Source: Bacilli bacterium (GTDB taxonomy: Bacteria > Bacillota_I > Bacilli_A > RF39 > UBA660). Taken from it: a stretch of 41,537 nucleotides of DNA. Location of the stretch: NCBI GenBank assembly GCA_017442305.1, contig JAFRZY010000006.1:1-41537 (forward strand). Reading direction: 5' to 3'. This document shows positions 7,257-19,066 of the stretch, piece after piece (position 1 is the stretch's first letter; every line of letters starts with the position of its first letter). The translations under genes were made by a program, and so were the position numbers. The notes beneath the pieces are model-generated. The model did not search any database. It worked only from the letters and a program-made list of their open reading frames with translations, and had not been told where the DNA came from.

Positions 7257-8894
7257 CTAATTTTCTACAGCTAATTTATATGGTTCATTTATCGTTCCTG
7301 AGCCTTCAAACAGAACATCAGATTTCAGATTAATAACTGGACGAACACCAGAACCATGAGCTAAAACAGACTCAAATAAATCTCCTTCATCACGATAAGC
7401 TGTTCCATATGCATAAATGCCTACTACGTCTGGGGCATTTAAAAAATAGTTTGGGGTTAAAGTCCAAAAACCTTCATCATTACTATTTAAATAAAAACTA
7501 GTATTGCTTGTTCCGGTTCCTCCGGCAAACATAACCTCATCGGCCGTTATTAATCCTACCGGATTAGTAAGCAAACCATTTCCTAATGATTTACTAGTCG
7601 TATATCTATCACTAATATTTGTGCATGTTAATTTAGGTGCTTTTGTTTGAAATCGCTTAGAGAATGCAAAATTTATATACATTTCGCTTGTGCTTGACAC
7701 TTCTCTGTCGTTGCAGAAAATTCCATCTGCAATATATTTTTCATAATCTTCTTTTAAGTTATCATTATACCAATCATCAATGGTTGATTTTATTGTACTA
7801 TCTACTTGCGTTCCAGTTCCATCATCATATGTATATCCTACACGCTTTAAATCACTATAATCGTAATTAAGATTATTATAAAACGAACTACCAACTGTTG
7901 CTGTATGTGCTGTTCCATTTTCTAGTGGAAATGTTCCATCATAGATCATTCTAATCGTTCCATCTCCGTTAATCCTTATGATTCGCCAATACAAAGATTC
8001 TTCTCCCTCTAAACAATCGGTCCAATACGTACCAGATGTCATACAAGCTTCGTAAGTATTATATTTATAATAATTGTAATCCCCCAAAATATCCTCAATA
8101 GATGTTGTATTAGGATAATAGAATTTTGAACTTGGTCCCAACTTTACATAATTAGTCTCGACATCGCCTCGGAAGTAATATGAAGTTCCATAATCGTCTT
8201 GTGCACTATATAAACCATATTCCCCATCTGCTGTTACTTTACTAAAATCTGGTGTTGTACTATATAAATAATTATTTTCTTCAGCATCTGAAAGTATTAA
8301 TGATGCTAAAGTACTACCTTGTGATGTTATATTTTGTCCTACACTTACACTTATCTTACCTGTATATGTTTTATTCATTTCTGAAATCGGTGCATCAGCA
8401 TCAATCCATAATCTTAATTCATATGTCGCTGTATCTTCTGTTGTTGTAGTACTACTTCCTGCTAATGTACCATATAGTAATGTATATGATTCATATGCGC
8501 CATTTATTGTTGGTTCTGTCCCTACATATTCATATAGTTTTTTAGGTGTATTTTCGTTTATTACTGCCTTTATTGCGCTTGCCTTGATTGCTGTACTTTC
8601 TGTGCCAATAGATTCCAAATTTATGTGATAATCTACGCCTGTTGTACAGTTATTTGTTACTGTAAATTCGTATGGAGTAAGTTTCATTCCATCCACATCA
8701 CTTAATGGAAATTGATCTTGTAGTTCAATATCATTTTTCTCACCACTTAATGATATATCTAAACATCCTGTTGATATTACGTTTGGATTTGTTTGTGTTT
8801 TTGTTACTAACCAATAAGCATATGTTACTCCGATTATTACTAGGAGTACTGCTACTATACTAGTTACCGTAATTACTGTCTTTTTATTTTTCAT
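7257..8894 (-). CDS. Phase-variable surface protein, family copy B
   Basis: A 545-aa family member. The start is the ATG at 8894 (MKNKK, after AGGAAAGGG); an in-frame ATG at 8942 is rejected because no other copy has that extension. Residues 6-28 are a SipW-type hydrophobic segment ending TYAYW. Residues 40-185 resemble the TasA/camelysin beta-sandwich, with Cys44 and Cys83. The conserved FRGDVETNYVKLG lies near 241-253, a variable part with EACMTSG...DC follows, and from about 302 (YWRIIRINGDGT) to the end the domain looks like a C-type-lectin/DUF6273-type fold ending RPVINLK. No LPXTG, SLH or other wall anchor is present. It sits directly after rpoC. Its nearest relative here is copy D (IDADAPISE, LASLIL, TTPDF). 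Adhesion or ligand binding is inference. Confidence 0.85.
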   Translation of the reverse strand: MKNKKTVITVTSIVAVLLVIIGVTYAYWLVTKTQTNPNVISTGCLDISLSGEKNDIELQDQFPLSDVDGMKLTPYEFTVTNNCTTGVDYHINLESIGTESTAIKASAIKAVINENTPKKLYEYVGTEPTINGAYESYTLLYGTLAGSSTTTTEDTATYELRLWIDADAPISEMNKTYTGKISVSVGQNITSQGSTLASLILSDAEENNYLYSTTPDFSKVTADGEYGLYSAQDDYGTSYYFRGDVETNYVKLGPSSKFYYPNTTSIEDILGDYNYYKYNTYEACMTSGTYWTDCLEGEESLYWRIIRINGDGTIRMIYDGTFPLENGTAHTATVGSSFYNNLNYDYSDLKRVGYTYDDGTGTQVDSTIKSTIDDWYNDNLKEDYEKYIADGIFCNDREVSSTSEMYINFAFSKRFQTKAPKLTCTNISDRYTTSKSLGNGLLTNPVGLITADEVMFAGGTGTSNTSFYLNSNDEGFWTLTPNYFLNAPDVVGIYAYGTAYRDEGDLFESVLAHGSGVRPVINLKSDVLFEGSGTINEPYKLAVEN

Positions 8895-8958
8895 ATTATA
8901 CTTCCCTTTCCTTCGTAAAATATAGCACAGGTGCATTGTCATATTTTGTTACATTTTA

Positions 8959-8994
8959 ATAATATCAATTCAGTCTATCACTGTCAATGTGATA
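8959..8994 (-). promoter_or_regulatory. Second promoter with palindromic operator, copy B leader
   Basis: TTGACA (8987-8982), 17-nt spacer, TATTAT (8964-8959), lying between the G-tract promoter and the gene. The -35 is centred in the perfect palindrome TATCACATTGACAGTGATA (8976-8994). A third half-site (TATCA) follows at once upstream. This looks like a repressor site over a constitutive-strength promoter. Copies C and D have the same arrangement. Confidence 0.7.
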
Positions 8995-9028
8995 TTATCA
9001 TTGTGTCGTCTATCTATTTTACAAGGTA

Positions 9029-9066
9029 AGTATAATATACCCCCCCCGGCTGTCAACTGTGGATAT
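9029..9066 (-). promoter_or_regulatory. Phase-variable promoter of copy B (G8 in the spacer)
   Basis: ATATCCACA (9066-9058, one mismatch to the DnaA box), TTGACA (9056-9051), 16-nt spacer with G8 (9047-9040), TATACT (9034-9029). It is followed by the long-type leader. Confidence 0.85.
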
Positions 9067-9078
9067 CTTTCTTTACAC

Positions 9079-9110
9079 AAAAAAATCATTGGATTATTTC
9101 CAATGATTTT
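9079..9110 (-). terminator. rpoC terminator
   Basis: 12-bp stem AAAATCATTGGA (9082-9093) with TCCAATGATTTT (9099-9110), then a T run on the minus strand. It ends about 13 nt before the copy B promoter elements. Confidence 0.9.
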
Positions 9111-9112
9111 AA

Positions 9113-12100
9113 TTATTCTTCTGTTTCTTCTACTACTTCTTCTTTTTCATCCATTAGTTTTTCTTCAAGGAATTCACTAGCATCATCATCAGCCATAAAT
9201 TCTTTTTCTAGTAGAAGCTCTATATCGCTATATTGTTTGGCTCCAGTTCCAGCTGGAATTAATTTACCAATAATAACGTTTTCTTTTAAACCACGTAAGT
9301 AGTCAACTTTACCACGAATTGCAGCATCAGTTAATACTCTTGTTGTTTCTTGGAATGAAGCAGCCGATAAGAATGAATCTGTTTCTAGAGAAGATTTAGT
9401 AATACCAAGCATGATTGGACGACCTGTAGCAGGAACTCCTCCACGCATAATAACTGGTTTATTACCTTCTGCAAATTCTCTTAGAGAAATTGTTAAGCCT
9501 TCTACAAATTCAGTGTCACCACCATCAACGATACGGATCTTATTGATCATACGTTTAACAATGATTTCGATATGTTTATCAGAAATATCAACACCTTGTA
9601 ATTTATATACACTTTGAATTTCTTTTAAGATGTATTCTTGAGCAGTTAATGGGTCTGTAACAGCAAGTAATTCTTTTGGAGAAATAACTCCTTCTGTTAA
9701 TTTATCACCAGCATTAACTTTATCACCTACTGCAACACGAACTTTCATGTTGTAGTTAGTTACGTGTTCACGAACACCTGATTCATTTTCAACAGCAATT
9801 TTATGTTTACCATTTTGTTCTTCAATATTAATTACTGTACCAGTAATTTCAGAAATTGTTGCTTTTCCTTTTGGAATACGCGCTTCGAATAATTCTTCAA
9901 CTCTTGGAAGACCTTGAGTGATATCGTCTCCACCCGCAACTCCTCCGGTATGGAATGTACGCATTGTTAATTGTGTACCTGGTTCACCGATTGATTGAGC
10001 AGCCATAATACCTACAGCTTCACCAGTTTCAACTAAGTTACCAGTTGCTAAGTTACGTCCATAACATTTTTGACATACACCATTAACTGTTTTACAAGTT
10101 AAACAACTTCTTATTTCAACTTTCTTAATACCAGCTTTAATAACCTTAGATACAATGTTTTCATTAATTAATTCACCTTTATCTAAGATTAATTCTTTAG
10201 TTTCAGGATTAATAATCTTTTGAGCACTGTAACGACCTAATATACGTTCTGCAAGTGATTCAATTACTGAACCATCTTTATCGTTAACTAAATCGTATAC
10301 TTCTACTCCTTGGATAGAACCACAATCGTGTTCTTTAACAATGATATCTTGAGCTACGTCTACTAAACGTCTAGTTAAGTAACCAGAGTCTGCTGTACGA
10401 AGTGCTGTATCGGCATCTCCTTTACGAGAACCGTGTGTTGATAAGAAGAATTCTGATACCTTAAGTCCTTCCATGAATGAAGAAGTGATTGGAATTTCTA
10501 CTGTTGTACCATCTGGTTTAGCCATCAAACCACGCATACCAGATAATTGTGTAAAGTTAGAAATTGAACCACGTGCACCTGAGTTCATCATCATGAAGAT
10601 TGGATTTTTGTAATCTCCTTCAGATAATTTTTGTAATTCTTCTTTAACTTGATCAGTTGCTTTTGTCCAAGTATCAATTACACTATTATAACGTTCTGCT
10701 TCAGTTATAATACCTCTTTGATATTGTTTATTAATTTTATCAACTATCTTTTTACTTTCGGCAATAATTTCGCCTTTCTTTTCGCTTGTTACAACATCCG
10801 CTACAGATACTGTAATACCAGCTATTGTTGAATATTTGAAACCTAAGTCTTTTAAGTTATCCAACATAATTGATGTTTCAGTTGTTTTATATCTTTTGAA
10901 GATTTGAGCAATTAGCATACTTAATGTTTTCTTAACAAATGGTTTAACTAAAGGCATGTTAGCAATTTCTTCAGGAATATTTTTACCCATTTCAATGAAA
11001 TATTTATTTGGGGTAATATTTTCGATATTTTCTTTAGTTCCTTCATTAATATATGGGAATGAATCTGGCAATATTTCATTAAATATAATTTTACCTGCTG
11101 TTGTAACTAAGTATTTGTCTCTTTGTTCATCAGTAAATAATTTATATTTGAATGATTTAGCAGGAAGAGCAATTCTTGTATGTAAAGAAAGTTCTCTTCT
11201 TTCATATGCCATTAAAACATCATTTGAGTTTTTATATACTTTACCTTCGTTTGGAAGTCCTGCTTCTTCAATTGTTAAGTAGCAGTTTCCTAAAACCATG
11301 TCTTGTGATGGCGTAACGATTGGTTTTCCATCTTTAGGATTTAAGATATTATTAGCACCTAACATTAAAAGTCTTGCTTCAGCTTTTGCTTCTTCTGATA
11401 AAGGTACATGGACAGCCATTTGGTCTCCGTCGAAGTCAGCATTGAATGCTGGACATACTAATGGGTGAAGACGAATTGCTTTACCACCAACTAATTTTGG
11501 TTCAAATGCTTGAATACCTAATCTATGTAGTGTTGGAGCACGGTTTAACATAACTGGATGTTCAGTTATAACATCTTCTACAATGTCCCAAACTTGAGGA
11601 TCTCTTGCTTCAATTAACTTTTTAGCGCCTTTAATATTATGAGCTAATCCTCTTTCTACTAAACCATGAATTACATGAGGTTTAAATAGTTCTAAAGCCA
11701 TTTCTTTTGGAATACCACATTGATACATTTTTAGGTTTGGTCCAACAACGATTACTGAACGACCTGAGTAGTCAACACGTTTTCCAAGTAGGTTTTGACG
11801 GAAACGTCCTTGTTTACCTTTTAACATACTAGATAAACTCTTAAGTGGTCTATTTCCAGCAGCAGTAATACTTCTACCACGACGACCATTATCAAATAAT
11901 GAGTCTACTGCTTCTTGTAACATACGTTTTTCATTTTGAACGATAATTGTTGGAGCTCCTAACTCAAGCAATTTTTTCAAACGGTTGTTACGATTTATAA
12001 TACGACGATATAAGTCATTTAAGTCTGATGTTGCAAATCTTCCACCATCAAGTTGAATCATTGGTCTTAATTCTGGTGGAATTACTGGAAGTACATCAAG

Positions 12101-12781
12101 TACCATCCATTCAGGACGATTTCCTGATTCAGAGAACGCTACTAGGCAATCTAAACGTTTTACTAAACGTATTCTCTTTTGTCCTGTTGCATCTTCTAGT
12201 TCTTTTCTTACACTTTCAATTTCAGCATTAACATCTACTTCTTTAAGTAATGTTTGAATAGCTTCAGCACCCATACCTACTTTGAAACTGTTTCCATATT
12301 TCTCATAGTAAGCACGATATTCTTTATCTGATAGGGTTTGTTTTTTCTCTAAAGGAACATTCCCTGGATCAATTACTACATAACTTACAAAATATAGTAC
12401 TTCTTCTAGATCTCTAGGAGACATATCTAGAACTAGACCCATTTTAGATGGAACACCTTTAAAGAACCAAATGTGACTACATGGAGCAGCTAACTCAATG
12501 TGTCCCATACGTTCACGACGTACTTTAGAACGAGTTACTTCTACTCCACAACGATCACATATAACATTTTTATATCTTAATCTTTTATACTTTCCGCATG
12601 AACATTCAAAATCTTTTGTTGGTCCAAAGATTTTTTCACAGAATAATCCATCACGTTCAGGTTTTAAAGTACGATAGTTAATAGTTTCTGGTTTTTTAAC
12701 TTCACCATAAGACCAACTACGAATCTTTTCAGGAGATGCTATACCAATTTTAATACCTTTAAATTTACTTACGTCTATCAT
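9113..12781 (-). CDS. rpoC: RNA polymerase beta' subunit
   Basis: Catalytic beta' subunit, 1222 aa. The N-terminal zinc site is CSCGKYKR...CDRCG; the catalytic magnesium motif is [10 protein letters not shown]; the second cysteine cluster [14 protein letters not shown] and the bridge-helix/trigger-loop segment ([28 protein letters not shown]) are intact. The start is the ATG at 12781 (MIDVSKFKG), with AAGGTGA inside the end of rpoB; the GTG four codons upstream is not needed. It begins 1 nt after the rpoB stop, so the two are coupled. The C-terminus ends in an acidic tail (EEVVEETEE). Confidence 0.98.
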   Translation of the reverse strand: MIDVSKFKGIKIGIASPEKIRSWSYGEVKKPETINYRTLKPERDGLFCEKIFGPTKDFECSCGKYKRLRYKNVICDRCGVEVTRSKVRRERMGHIELAAPCSHIWFFKGVPSKMGLVLDMSPRDLEEVLYFVSYVVIDPGNVPLEKKQTLSDKEYRAYYEKYGNSFKVGMGAEAIQTLLKEVDVNAEIESVRKELEDATGQKRIRLVKRLDCLVAFSESGNRPEWMVLDVLPVIPPELRPMIQLDGGRFATSDLNDLYRRIINRNNRLKKLLELGAPTIIVQNEKRMLQEAVDSLFDNGRRGRSITAAGNRPLKSLSSMLKGKQGRFRQNLLGKRVDYSGRSVIVVGPNLKMYQCGIPKEMALELFKPHVIHGLVERGLAHNIKGAKKLIEARDPQVWDIVEDVITEHPVMLNRAPTLHRLGIQAFEPKLVGGKAIRLHPLVCPAFNADFDGDQMAVHVPLSEEAKAEARLLMLGANNILNPKDGKPIVTPSQDMVLGNCYLTIEEAGLPNEGKVYKNSNDVLMAYERRELSLHTRIALPAKSFKYKLFTDEQRDKYLVTTAGKIIFNEILPDSFPYINEGTKENIENITPNKYFIEMGKNIPEEIANMPLVKPFVKKTLSMLIAQIFKRYKTTETSIMLDNLKDLGFKYSTIAGITVSVADVVTSEKKGEIIAESKKIVDKINKQYQRGIITEAERYNSVIDTWTKATDQVKEELQKLSEGDYKNPIFMMMNSGARGSISNFTQLSGMRGLMAKPDGTTVEIPITSSFMEGLKVSEFFLSTHGSRKGDADTALRTADSGYLTRRLVDVAQDIIVKEHDCGSIQGVEVYDLVNDKDGSVIESLAERILGRYSAQKIINPETKELILDKGELINENIVSKVIKAGIKKVEIRSCLTCKTVNGVCQKCYGRNLATGNLVETGEAVGIMAAQSIGEPGTQLTMRTFHTGGVAGGDDITQGLPRVEELFEARIPKGKATISEITGTVINIEEQNGKHKIAVENESGVREHVTNYNMKVRVAVGDKVNAGDKLTEGVISPKELLAVTDPLTAQEYILKEIQSVYKLQGVDISDKHIEIIVKRMINKIRIVDGGDTEFVEGLTISLREFAEGNKPVIMRGGVPATGRPIMLGITKSSLETDSFLSAASFQETTRVLTDAAIRGKVDYLRGLKENVIIGKLIPAGTGAKQYSDIELLLEKEFMADDDASEFLEEKLMDEKEEVVEETEE

Positions 12782-12782
12782 A

Positions 12783-15700
12783 CTAAATCTCACCTTCTTC
12801 TAGATCTAATCCTTCGTCACCGGGAAATTCTAAATCATCGAAATCTGGTTCTTCTTCCTCTTCTTCGAACTCATCATTTAATGGTTCTTCATCAGATTCG
12901 TGAACTACTTCACCAGCTTCGATTGATGCTTCTGTATCAATTTCTTCAATACGTAATGCATCTTCTTTATCGTCATCTTCTTCCATATCTTTAAATTCTA
13001 GAATATTGTCATCATTATCGATAACTTGCATGTCTAAACCTAAAGCTTGGAATTCTTTTACTAATACTCTAAATGATTCTGGTACACCTGCTTGGTTAAC
13101 AGTTTTACCTTTAACTAGAGCTTCATACACTTTTACACGACCAACAATGTCATCGGCTTTAACAGTCAAGATTTCTTGTAGAACATGAGCTGCACCATAT
13201 GCATATAGTGCCCAAACTTCCATTTCTCCGAATCTTTGACCACCAAATTGGGCTTTACCACCTAATGGTTGTTGTGTAACTAATGAGTAAGGTCCTGTAG
13301 CACGAGCATGTAATTTATCATCAACCATGTGATGTAATTTAACCATGTACATTACACCAACACTTACACGATTATCAAATGGTTCACCAGTACGTCCATT
13401 ACGTAATACTACTTTACCATCTTCAGCCATACCGGCTTCTTTCATTTCTTCTTGAATATCTTCCCATGTAGCCGAATCAAATACTGGAGTTGCATAATGA
13501 ACACCTAATTTTTTACCAGCCATACCTAGGTGTAATTCCAAGATTTGTCCAATGTTCATACGAGATGGAACTCCTAATGGATTTAACATGATATCTACTG
13601 GACGACCATCTGGTAAGAATGGCATATCTTCTTCTGGTAATACTAGAGAAATAACACCTTTGTTACCATGACGTCCTGACATTTTATCTCCAACTTGGAT
13701 TTTTCTCTTTTGAATAATATAAACACGAACTATTTTTGAAACACCTGCAGGTAGTTCATCTGAGTTTTCTTTTGTATAAATCTTAACATCATGAACAATA
13801 CCATCTGCACCATGTTCAACTCTTAAAGATGTATCTCTAACTTCACGAGTTTTTTCTCCAAAGATTGCATGTAATAGTTTTTCTTCACTTGTTAATTCTT
13901 GAACACCTTTTGGAGTTACTTTACCAACTAAGATATCGCCTTCTTTAACTTCTGTTCCGATACGAATAATACCATTAGAATCTAAGTTTTTGCGAGCTTC
14001 TTCACCTACATTTGGAATATCTCTTGTAATTTCTTCAGGTCCTAATTTTGTATCACGACAATCGATATCATAGTGATCTATATGTAGTGATGTATAAACA
14101 TCATCTTTTACTAATCTTTCATTTAGAATAACAGCATCTTCATAGTTATAACCATTAAATGTCATGAACGCTACTGTCATATTTTTACCTAATGCAAGTT
14201 CTCCATTATCTGTTGATGGTCCATCAGCAATGATTTGACCACGTTTAACTTTGTCACCAATTCTTACTAATGGTTTATGATTTAGGGAAGTTGATGCATT
14301 TGTTCTTTCAAAGTTTGCTAAATAATAAGTATCAGTTGCTTTAGCGTTTTTAATAATTATCTTTTTAGCATCAGCGTATTCAACTATACCATCAGCTTTA
14401 GCAAGTACTGTTGATCCTGAATCTCTTGCTGCAATGTATTCAACACCAGTACCAACGATTGGTGCTTCTGGAACTAGTAGTGGAACTGCTTGACGTTGCA
14501 TGTTTGCACCCATCAATGTTCTGTGAGCATCGTCGTATTCCAAAAATGGTATACAACTTGTTGTAATAGATACGATTTGACTTGGAGCAACGTCAACAAA
14601 GTTAACTAAATTTTTCTTAAGCATAACGTTGTCGCCATTAAATCTTACTACTACTTCGTCTTCTACGATTTCGTCATTTTCGTTTACTTTAACAGTTGCT
14701 TGAGAAATATAATAATCTCTTTCTTCATCAGCAGTTAAATATACTACTTCATCAGTTACTTTAGCATCTACAACTTTATGATATGGAGTCATTATAAATC
14801 CATATTCGTTTATTTTAGCATAACCAGCTAAAGATGTAATTAAACCTACGTTTTGACCTTCTGGTGATTCAATAGGACAAATACGACCATAGTGAGATGC
14901 ATTAACGTCACGCACGTCCATTCCTGCACGGTCTCTTGATAAACCACCAGGTCCTAAAGATGATAAACGTCTTTTATCTGTTAACTCAGCTATTGGGTTA
15001 ACTTGGTCCATGAATTTAGAAAGTTGTGAAGAACCAAAGAATTCTTTCAATGCTGCTGTAACAGGACGGATATTTATTAATGTTTTAGGAGTTATAGCAT
15101 CGATTTCTTGAGTAGTCATTCTTTCACGAATAACTCTTTCCATACGAGCCATACCAGTTCTAAATTGATTTTGGATTAGTTCTCCTACTTGACGTACACG
15201 ACGATTTCCTAAATGATCGATTTCATCATCGCTACCAATATTATCAAGTAAGTTTAAGTAATATGATACTGATGCAAAAATGTCTGGAATAGTTAAACGT
15301 TTTTCAGCAATATTTTGATCATTACCAATAATCTTAACAGTTTTTTCTTTATCTTCTTTATCGTAAACTAATACTTCTTGAATTTTATTATATTCGTCTA
15401 ATTCTAAGTTAGTAATAGTTTCTTTTAAATTATATCCTTCAGAGAATATAGGACGAATATTTTCTAAAATTTCTTTAGTAATAAGCGTTCCTTTTTCTAC
15501 TACTACCTTTTTATCAACTTTAATATCTTCTGCAATAACGCAACCTAGTAAACGGTCTAATACATTTAATTTTTTATTAAATTTATAACGACCTACTTTT
15601 GCTAAGTCATAACGGAATCTATCAAAGAAACGAGTTACTAATTGGTTCTTAGCAGAATCAAGAGTAGCAGGTTCTCCTGGACGTAATTTTTCATAGATTT

Positions 15701-16403
15701 CAATTAATGCTTCATCAGTATTTTTAGTACTATCTTTTTCTAATGTATTTTGGATAAATCTATTTTCTCCAAATACAGAAATAATATCTTCATCGTTAGA
15801 TAAACCTAATGCTCTTAAGAATGTTGTGATTGGAACTTTTCTTGTTCTATCAATACGAACATATACAACATCTCTTGCATCTAGTTCAAATTCTAACCAT
15901 GTACCTTTATTAGGGATTATTTCTCCACTAATAACATGACGTCCATTTTTATCTATTTCATGTTTGAAATAAACACTTGGACTTCTTACCAATTGTGATA
16001 CGATTACTCTTTCTGCCCCATTAATAATGAATGTTCCTGCCTCAGTCATTAATGGCATATCACCTAAGAATATTTCTTGTTCTTTTACTTCTCCAGTTTC
16101 ATGGATAAATACTCTTGCTTGTACTTTTAGAGGAGCTGCATAATTAACCATACGTTCTTTAGATTCTTTAATAGAATATCTAGGCTCATCAAAAGAATAA
16201 TCACCGAATTCTAGTGATACATTACCTGTGAAACTTTCTACTGGAAATAAATCTTCGAAAACTTCCTTGATTCCTACTTCAAGAAAATCTTGGTATGATT
16301 TTTTTTGAACTTCTAATAAGTCCTCAAGCTTAAGAATGTTTTTTGTTTTAGAGAAATTTCTTCTTTCTCTATAGTCACCAAATTTTTCGACTTTAAATGC
16401 CAC
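12783..16403 (-). CDS. rpoB: RNA polymerase beta subunit with natural rifampicin-resistance residues
   Basis: Beta subunit, 1206 aa. I choose the GTG at 16403 ([17 protein letters not shown]) because GGGGTGA lies 5 nt upstream and the start then aligns with Bacillus RpoB; the ATG at 16421 has no ribosome binding site. Core motifs are intact ([32 protein letters not shown]). In the rifampicin region the sequence is [13 protein letters not shown]...[12 protein letters not shown]: Lys at E. coli position 513 (codon 15015-15017) and Asp at 526 (codon 14976-14978), both known resistance positions. The C-terminus is a long acidic tail. The promoter lies inside the end of the upstream rsmC-like gene, followed by an 80-nt leader. 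Confidence 0.98.
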   Translation of the reverse strand: MAFKVEKFGDYRERRNFSKTKNILKLEDLLEVQKKSYQDFLEVGIKEVFEDLFPVESFTGNVSLEFGDYSFDEPRYSIKESKERMVNYAAPLKVQARVFIHETGEVKEQEIFLGDMPLMTEAGTFIINGAERVIVSQLVRSPSVYFKHEIDKNGRHVISGEIIPNKGTWLEFELDARDVVYVRIDRTRKVPITTFLRALGLSNDEDIISVFGENRFIQNTLEKDSTKNTDEALIEIYEKLRPGEPATLDSAKNQLVTRFFDRFRYDLAKVGRYKFNKKLNVLDRLLGCVIAEDIKVDKKVVVEKGTLITKEILENIRPIFSEGYNLKETITNLELDEYNKIQEVLVYDKEDKEKTVKIIGNDQNIAEKRLTIPDIFASVSYYLNLLDNIGSDDEIDHLGNRRVRQVGELIQNQFRTGMARMERVIRERMTTQEIDAITPKTLINIRPVTAALKEFFGSSQLSKFMDQVNPIAELTDKRRLSSLGPGGLSRDRAGMDVRDVNASHYGRICPIESPEGQNVGLITSLAGYAKINEYGFIMTPYHKVVDAKVTDEVVYLTADEERDYYISQATVKVNENDEIVEDEVVVRFNGDNVMLKKNLVNFVDVAPSQIVSITTSCIPFLEYDDAHRTLMGANMQRQAVPLLVPEAPIVGTGVEYIAARDSGSTVLAKADGIVEYADAKKIIIKNAKATDTYYLANFERTNASTSLNHKPLVRIGDKVKRGQIIADGPSTDNGELALGKNMTVAFMTFNGYNYEDAVILNERLVKDDVYTSLHIDHYDIDCRDTKLGPEEITRDIPNVGEEARKNLDSNGIIRIGTEVKEGDILVGKVTPKGVQELTSEEKLLHAIFGEKTREVRDTSLRVEHGADGIVHDVKIYTKENSDELPAGVSKIVRVYIIQKRKIQVGDKMSGRHGNKGVISLVLPEEDMPFLPDGRPVDIMLNPLGVPSRMNIGQILELHLGMAGKKLGVHYATPVFDSATWEDIQEEMKEAGMAEDGKVVLRNGRTGEPFDNRVSVGVMYMVKLHHMVDDKLHARATGPYSLVTQQPLGGKAQFGGQRFGEMEVWALYAYGAAHVLQEILTVKADDIVGRVKVYEALVKGKTVNQAGVPESFRVLVKEFQALGLDMQVIDNDDNILEFKDMEEDDDKEDALRIEEIDTEASIEAGEVVHESDEEPLNDEFEEEEEEPDFDDLEFPGDEGLDLEEGEI

Positions 16404-16473
16404 GTTTTCACCCCATAACAATATTTTTTTAGTGCTCTAATAACGAAAAAAACTAACACGTCACTAATTTATA

Positions 16474-16502
16474 ATTTTAACATCCAGAATTTTTTGTGTC
16501 AA
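16474..16502 (-). promoter_or_regulatory. rpoBC promoter
   Basis: TTGACA (16502-16497), 17-nt spacer, TAAAAT (16479-16474). The -35 overlaps the last codons of the rsmC-like gene, so rpoBC has its own start even though the genes are adjacent. Confidence 0.85.
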
Positions 16503-17092
16503 CGATTTTTCGCTTTAAATATATAAAAACCTTTATTTTTGCAAATTTCTTCACAAAAATAGGAGTTTCCCAAGTTTTTAACTATTGATTTAGCGCCTTG
16601 ATCCTTACGAATTACAAACCAAAGTTCACCATCATCGTTTAAATATTTCTTTGCCGATTCAAGTATTTCTAATACTACCGCTTTACCCGCTCTAATCGGC
16701 GGATTAGTAATTATAACATCATATTTATTTGTAACCTGCTCATATATATTACTTTCAAATGCACTTGCATCTACTTTGTTATTAACAATGTTCTTTTTCG
16801 CTAAGTGCAAAGCCCTTTTATTAATATCAACCATATCAACATGACAATTTAATATTTTAGAAATAGTTATTCCCATAAAACCATAACCGCAACCAACATC
16901 TAAAACAGTTTTTATTTCTCTTTTTGCAGAGTCTAAAAAAGTTTCCACTAGACTCATACTACCGAAATCAATTTTTGATTTAGAAAAGACTCCATTATCG
17001 CTCAAAAATATAAATTTATTATTTTTATATTCATAAGTTATTTCCTTAATTTCACTTTTTAAATCTTCATTATTAGTAAAGTAATGTTCCAA
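16499..17092 (-). CDS. 16S rRNA methyltransferase RsmC-like (YbxB)
   Basis: Class I SAM-dependent methyltransferase, probably of a guanine in 16S rRNA, as for RsmC. The SAM motif I is LDVGCGYGFMG, motif II is MVDINKRAL, and the catalytic N6/N2-type NPPI motif is ITNPPIRAGK. Gene order and sequence match YbxB, which lies directly before rpoB in Bacillus (SDNGVFSK...DFGS near the N-terminus; KGFYIFKAK at the end). The best start is TTG at 17092 (LEHYF, as in Bacillus SEHYY), with GGGTGA 5 nt upstream; a GTG at 17101 overlaps that site. In Bacillus rplL precedes this gene; here surface copy C does. Confidence 0.9.
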   Translation of the reverse strand: MEHYFTNNEDLKSEIKEITYEYKNNKFIFLSDNGVFSKSKIDFGSMSLVETFLDSAKREIKTVLDVGCGYGFMGITISKILNCHVDMVDINKRALHLAKKNIVNNKVDASAFESNIYEQVTNKYDVIITNPPIRAGKAVVLEILESAKKYLNDDGELWFVIRKDQGAKSIVKNLGNSYFCEEICKNKGFYIFKAKNR

Positions 17093-17171
17093 TCGCGTCA
17101 CCCGCTATTCGTTTTAGTTTTTTCGTCTCTTTTCAAAAGTTAAATATGTAATAATTATATAATAAAACAAG

Positions 17172-17198
17172 AAAAAAAGCAACAAATTTATGTTGCTT
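17172..17198 (-). terminator. Terminator of surface copy C
   Basis: AAGCAACA (17177-17184) pairs with TGTTGCTT (17191-17198), then T7 on the minus strand, 8 nt beyond the stop codon. Confidence 0.85.
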
Positions 17199-17205
17199 AA
17201 TGTTA

Positions 17206-18930
17206 CTAATCCATCACTATTTCGTATGGTGTATTTGTATCAATACGACCATTACCAGTAAACTTAACGTCTGCTTTTAAGTTAATTACTGGACGTATCA
17301 GATCTGCACCGCCTATCATAGAACCTATTGATCCATCTGAATCAATTAAATACGCCAAATCCAATCTATCTGAATAGTAATATGCAGTCGGTGTAGAAAG
17401 AGCATAATAATCACCACTATATAAATAATATGTATTATTTTTTTGATCAAGTACACTTCCGGCCATTAATGCCTCATCAGCACTTAATAAACCTATAGGT
17501 TTATTAAATAACCCATTCCCCAAATTACCACTTATTGTGTATCTATCACTTTTATTTGGACAAATTAATTTAGGAGTTGCAGAATTCACCCTTTTTGAAG
17601 CACCATAAATCGGATCAACATATGGGCCAGTCTCTGTCCAAGGATCCATATATGGTTCGCTATAACCTATTATCTCACGATCATTACAAAAAATTCCATC
17701 TGCTACATATTTATCATATTTTTCCTCTAAATTAGCGGCATACCATTTTTCTAATTGTTTTTTTGCTTCACTATCTACTTGCACGCCATTATTCTCCCAT
17801 GTATAACCATTGTAGTCAAATACATAGAAGCCATCGCCTATTAACGCTTGGTGAGCAACTCCGTTTGCTACAGCATTATTACCATCATAAACAAGTCGGA
17901 TTGTACCGTCACCATTAATACGCACAATCCGCCAATATATTGGCAACGTTTGAGTCACTGTTTTTGTGTCAAATTGCGGCCTACAATAAATATCTAGAGT
18001 ATGTTCGGTATACTGTTCTTTTAAATATTCAAATTCAGTGCTATTATCGCATTCTTCTTGCGATGTGTAGTATGTTCCATCGCCAGTCGCTATCAATTCA
18101 AACGATGGTTCAAATGTGTAATAATCCCAAGTTTTAATATAATAAGTAACATCCACTTCTTCAGATATTTCCTCTATACCAAATTTGACATAATTATTTG
18201 TTGGAGCTCCTCTAAAATAATATGAAGTTCCCAAATCATCTTGTGCTTTATATAAACCTGCATCACTTTCGGTCGTACCTGTACTAAAATCTGTTACTTT
18301 CTCTATTGAATCTGCTCCTCCATAATTGGAAAGAATGCTATATGCTAGCGTTCCTTCTTTATATGGATTAAATACCCCTTGTCCTACTGTTACACTTATT
18401 TTACTTCTATAGGTTTTATTTTGTTCACTTATTGGTGCATCTTTATCTATCCAAATTCTTAAATCATATGTAACAGTTGCTTCTGCTTCTCCTTTTGAGG
18501 CTAAGGTACCTGAACCTAATTTATTCGATTCGTACGCACCACTTATTGTTGGTTCTTCTGTTCCTCCTGCGGTCAATAATCTTATATCGTTATTTAACGC
18601 TACTTTAATAGCACTCGCTTTTATTGCAGTACTTGAATCTCCAATTGATTCCAAATTTACTTGATAATCTACACTTGTTGTACAGTTATTTGTTACTGTA
18701 AATTCATAAGGAGTTAACTTCATACCATCTTCGTCACTTAATGGAAATTGATCTTGTAGTTCAATATCATTTTTTTCACCACTTAATGATATATCTAAAC
18801 ATCCTGATGAGATTACATTTTGATTAGTTTGAGTCTTAGTTACTAACCAGTATGCATATGTTACTCCAATTATTACTAGGAGTACTGCTACTATACTTGT
18901 TATTGTGATTATAGTCTTTTTATTTTTCAT
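17206..18930 (-). CDS. Phase-variable surface protein, family copy C
   Basis: A 574-aa member with the shared N-terminus (TYAYW, Cys44, PYEFTVTNNC) and AGGAGG before the ATG at 18930. It belongs to the subtype whose first domain ends in NPYKEGTLAYSILSNYGGAD, shared with E and F, followed by AQDDLGTSYYFRGAPTNNYVKFG. The variable middle carries a cysteine pair (TSQEECDN ... DIYCRPQF). The C-terminal domain runs from YWRIVRINGDGTIR to RPVINLKADVKFTG and ends near PYEIVMD. It has no wall-sorting signal, so either the N-terminal segment anchors it or a SipW-type peptidase (not in this window) releases it. It sits where rplL would be expected upstream of rsmC-rpoBC. Confidence 0.85.
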   Translation of the reverse strand: MKNKKTIITITSIVAVLLVIIGVTYAYWLVTKTQTNQNVISSGCLDISLSGEKNDIELQDQFPLSDEDGMKLTPYEFTVTNNCTTSVDYQVNLESIGDSSTAIKASAIKVALNNDIRLLTAGGTEEPTISGAYESNKLGSGTLASKGEAEATVTYDLRIWIDKDAPISEQNKTYRSKISVTVGQGVFNPYKEGTLAYSILSNYGGADSIEKVTDFSTGTTESDAGLYKAQDDLGTSYYFRGAPTNNYVKFGIEEISEEVDVTYYIKTWDYYTFEPSFELIATGDGTYYTSQEECDNSTEFEYLKEQYTEHTLDIYCRPQFDTKTVTQTLPIYWRIVRINGDGTIRLVYDGNNAVANGVAHQALIGDGFYVFDYNGYTWENNGVQVDSEAKKQLEKWYAANLEEKYDKYVADGIFCNDREIIGYSEPYMDPWTETGPYVDPIYGASKRVNSATPKLICPNKSDRYTISGNLGNGLFNKPIGLLSADEALMAGSVLDQKNNTYYLYSGDYYALSTPTAYYYSDRLDLAYLIDSDGSIGSMIGGADLIRPVINLKADVKFTGNGRIDTNTPYEIVMD

Positions 18931-18996
18931 ATATACTTACCTTCCTACCTCCTTAAAATATATCATGGTTGTATTGTCATATTTTGTTATATTTTA

Positions 18997-19032
18997 ATTT
19001 TAACAATTTAGTCTATCACTGTCAATGTGATA
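18997..19032 (-). promoter_or_regulatory. Second promoter with palindromic operator, copy C leader
   Basis: TTGACA (19025-19020), 17-nt spacer, TAAAAT (19002-18997). The -35 lies inside TATCACATTGACAGTGATA (19014-19032), identical to the copy B operator although the -10 region differs. Confidence 0.7.
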
Positions 19033-19066
19033 TTATCATTATGCCGTCTATCTATTTTACAAGGTA

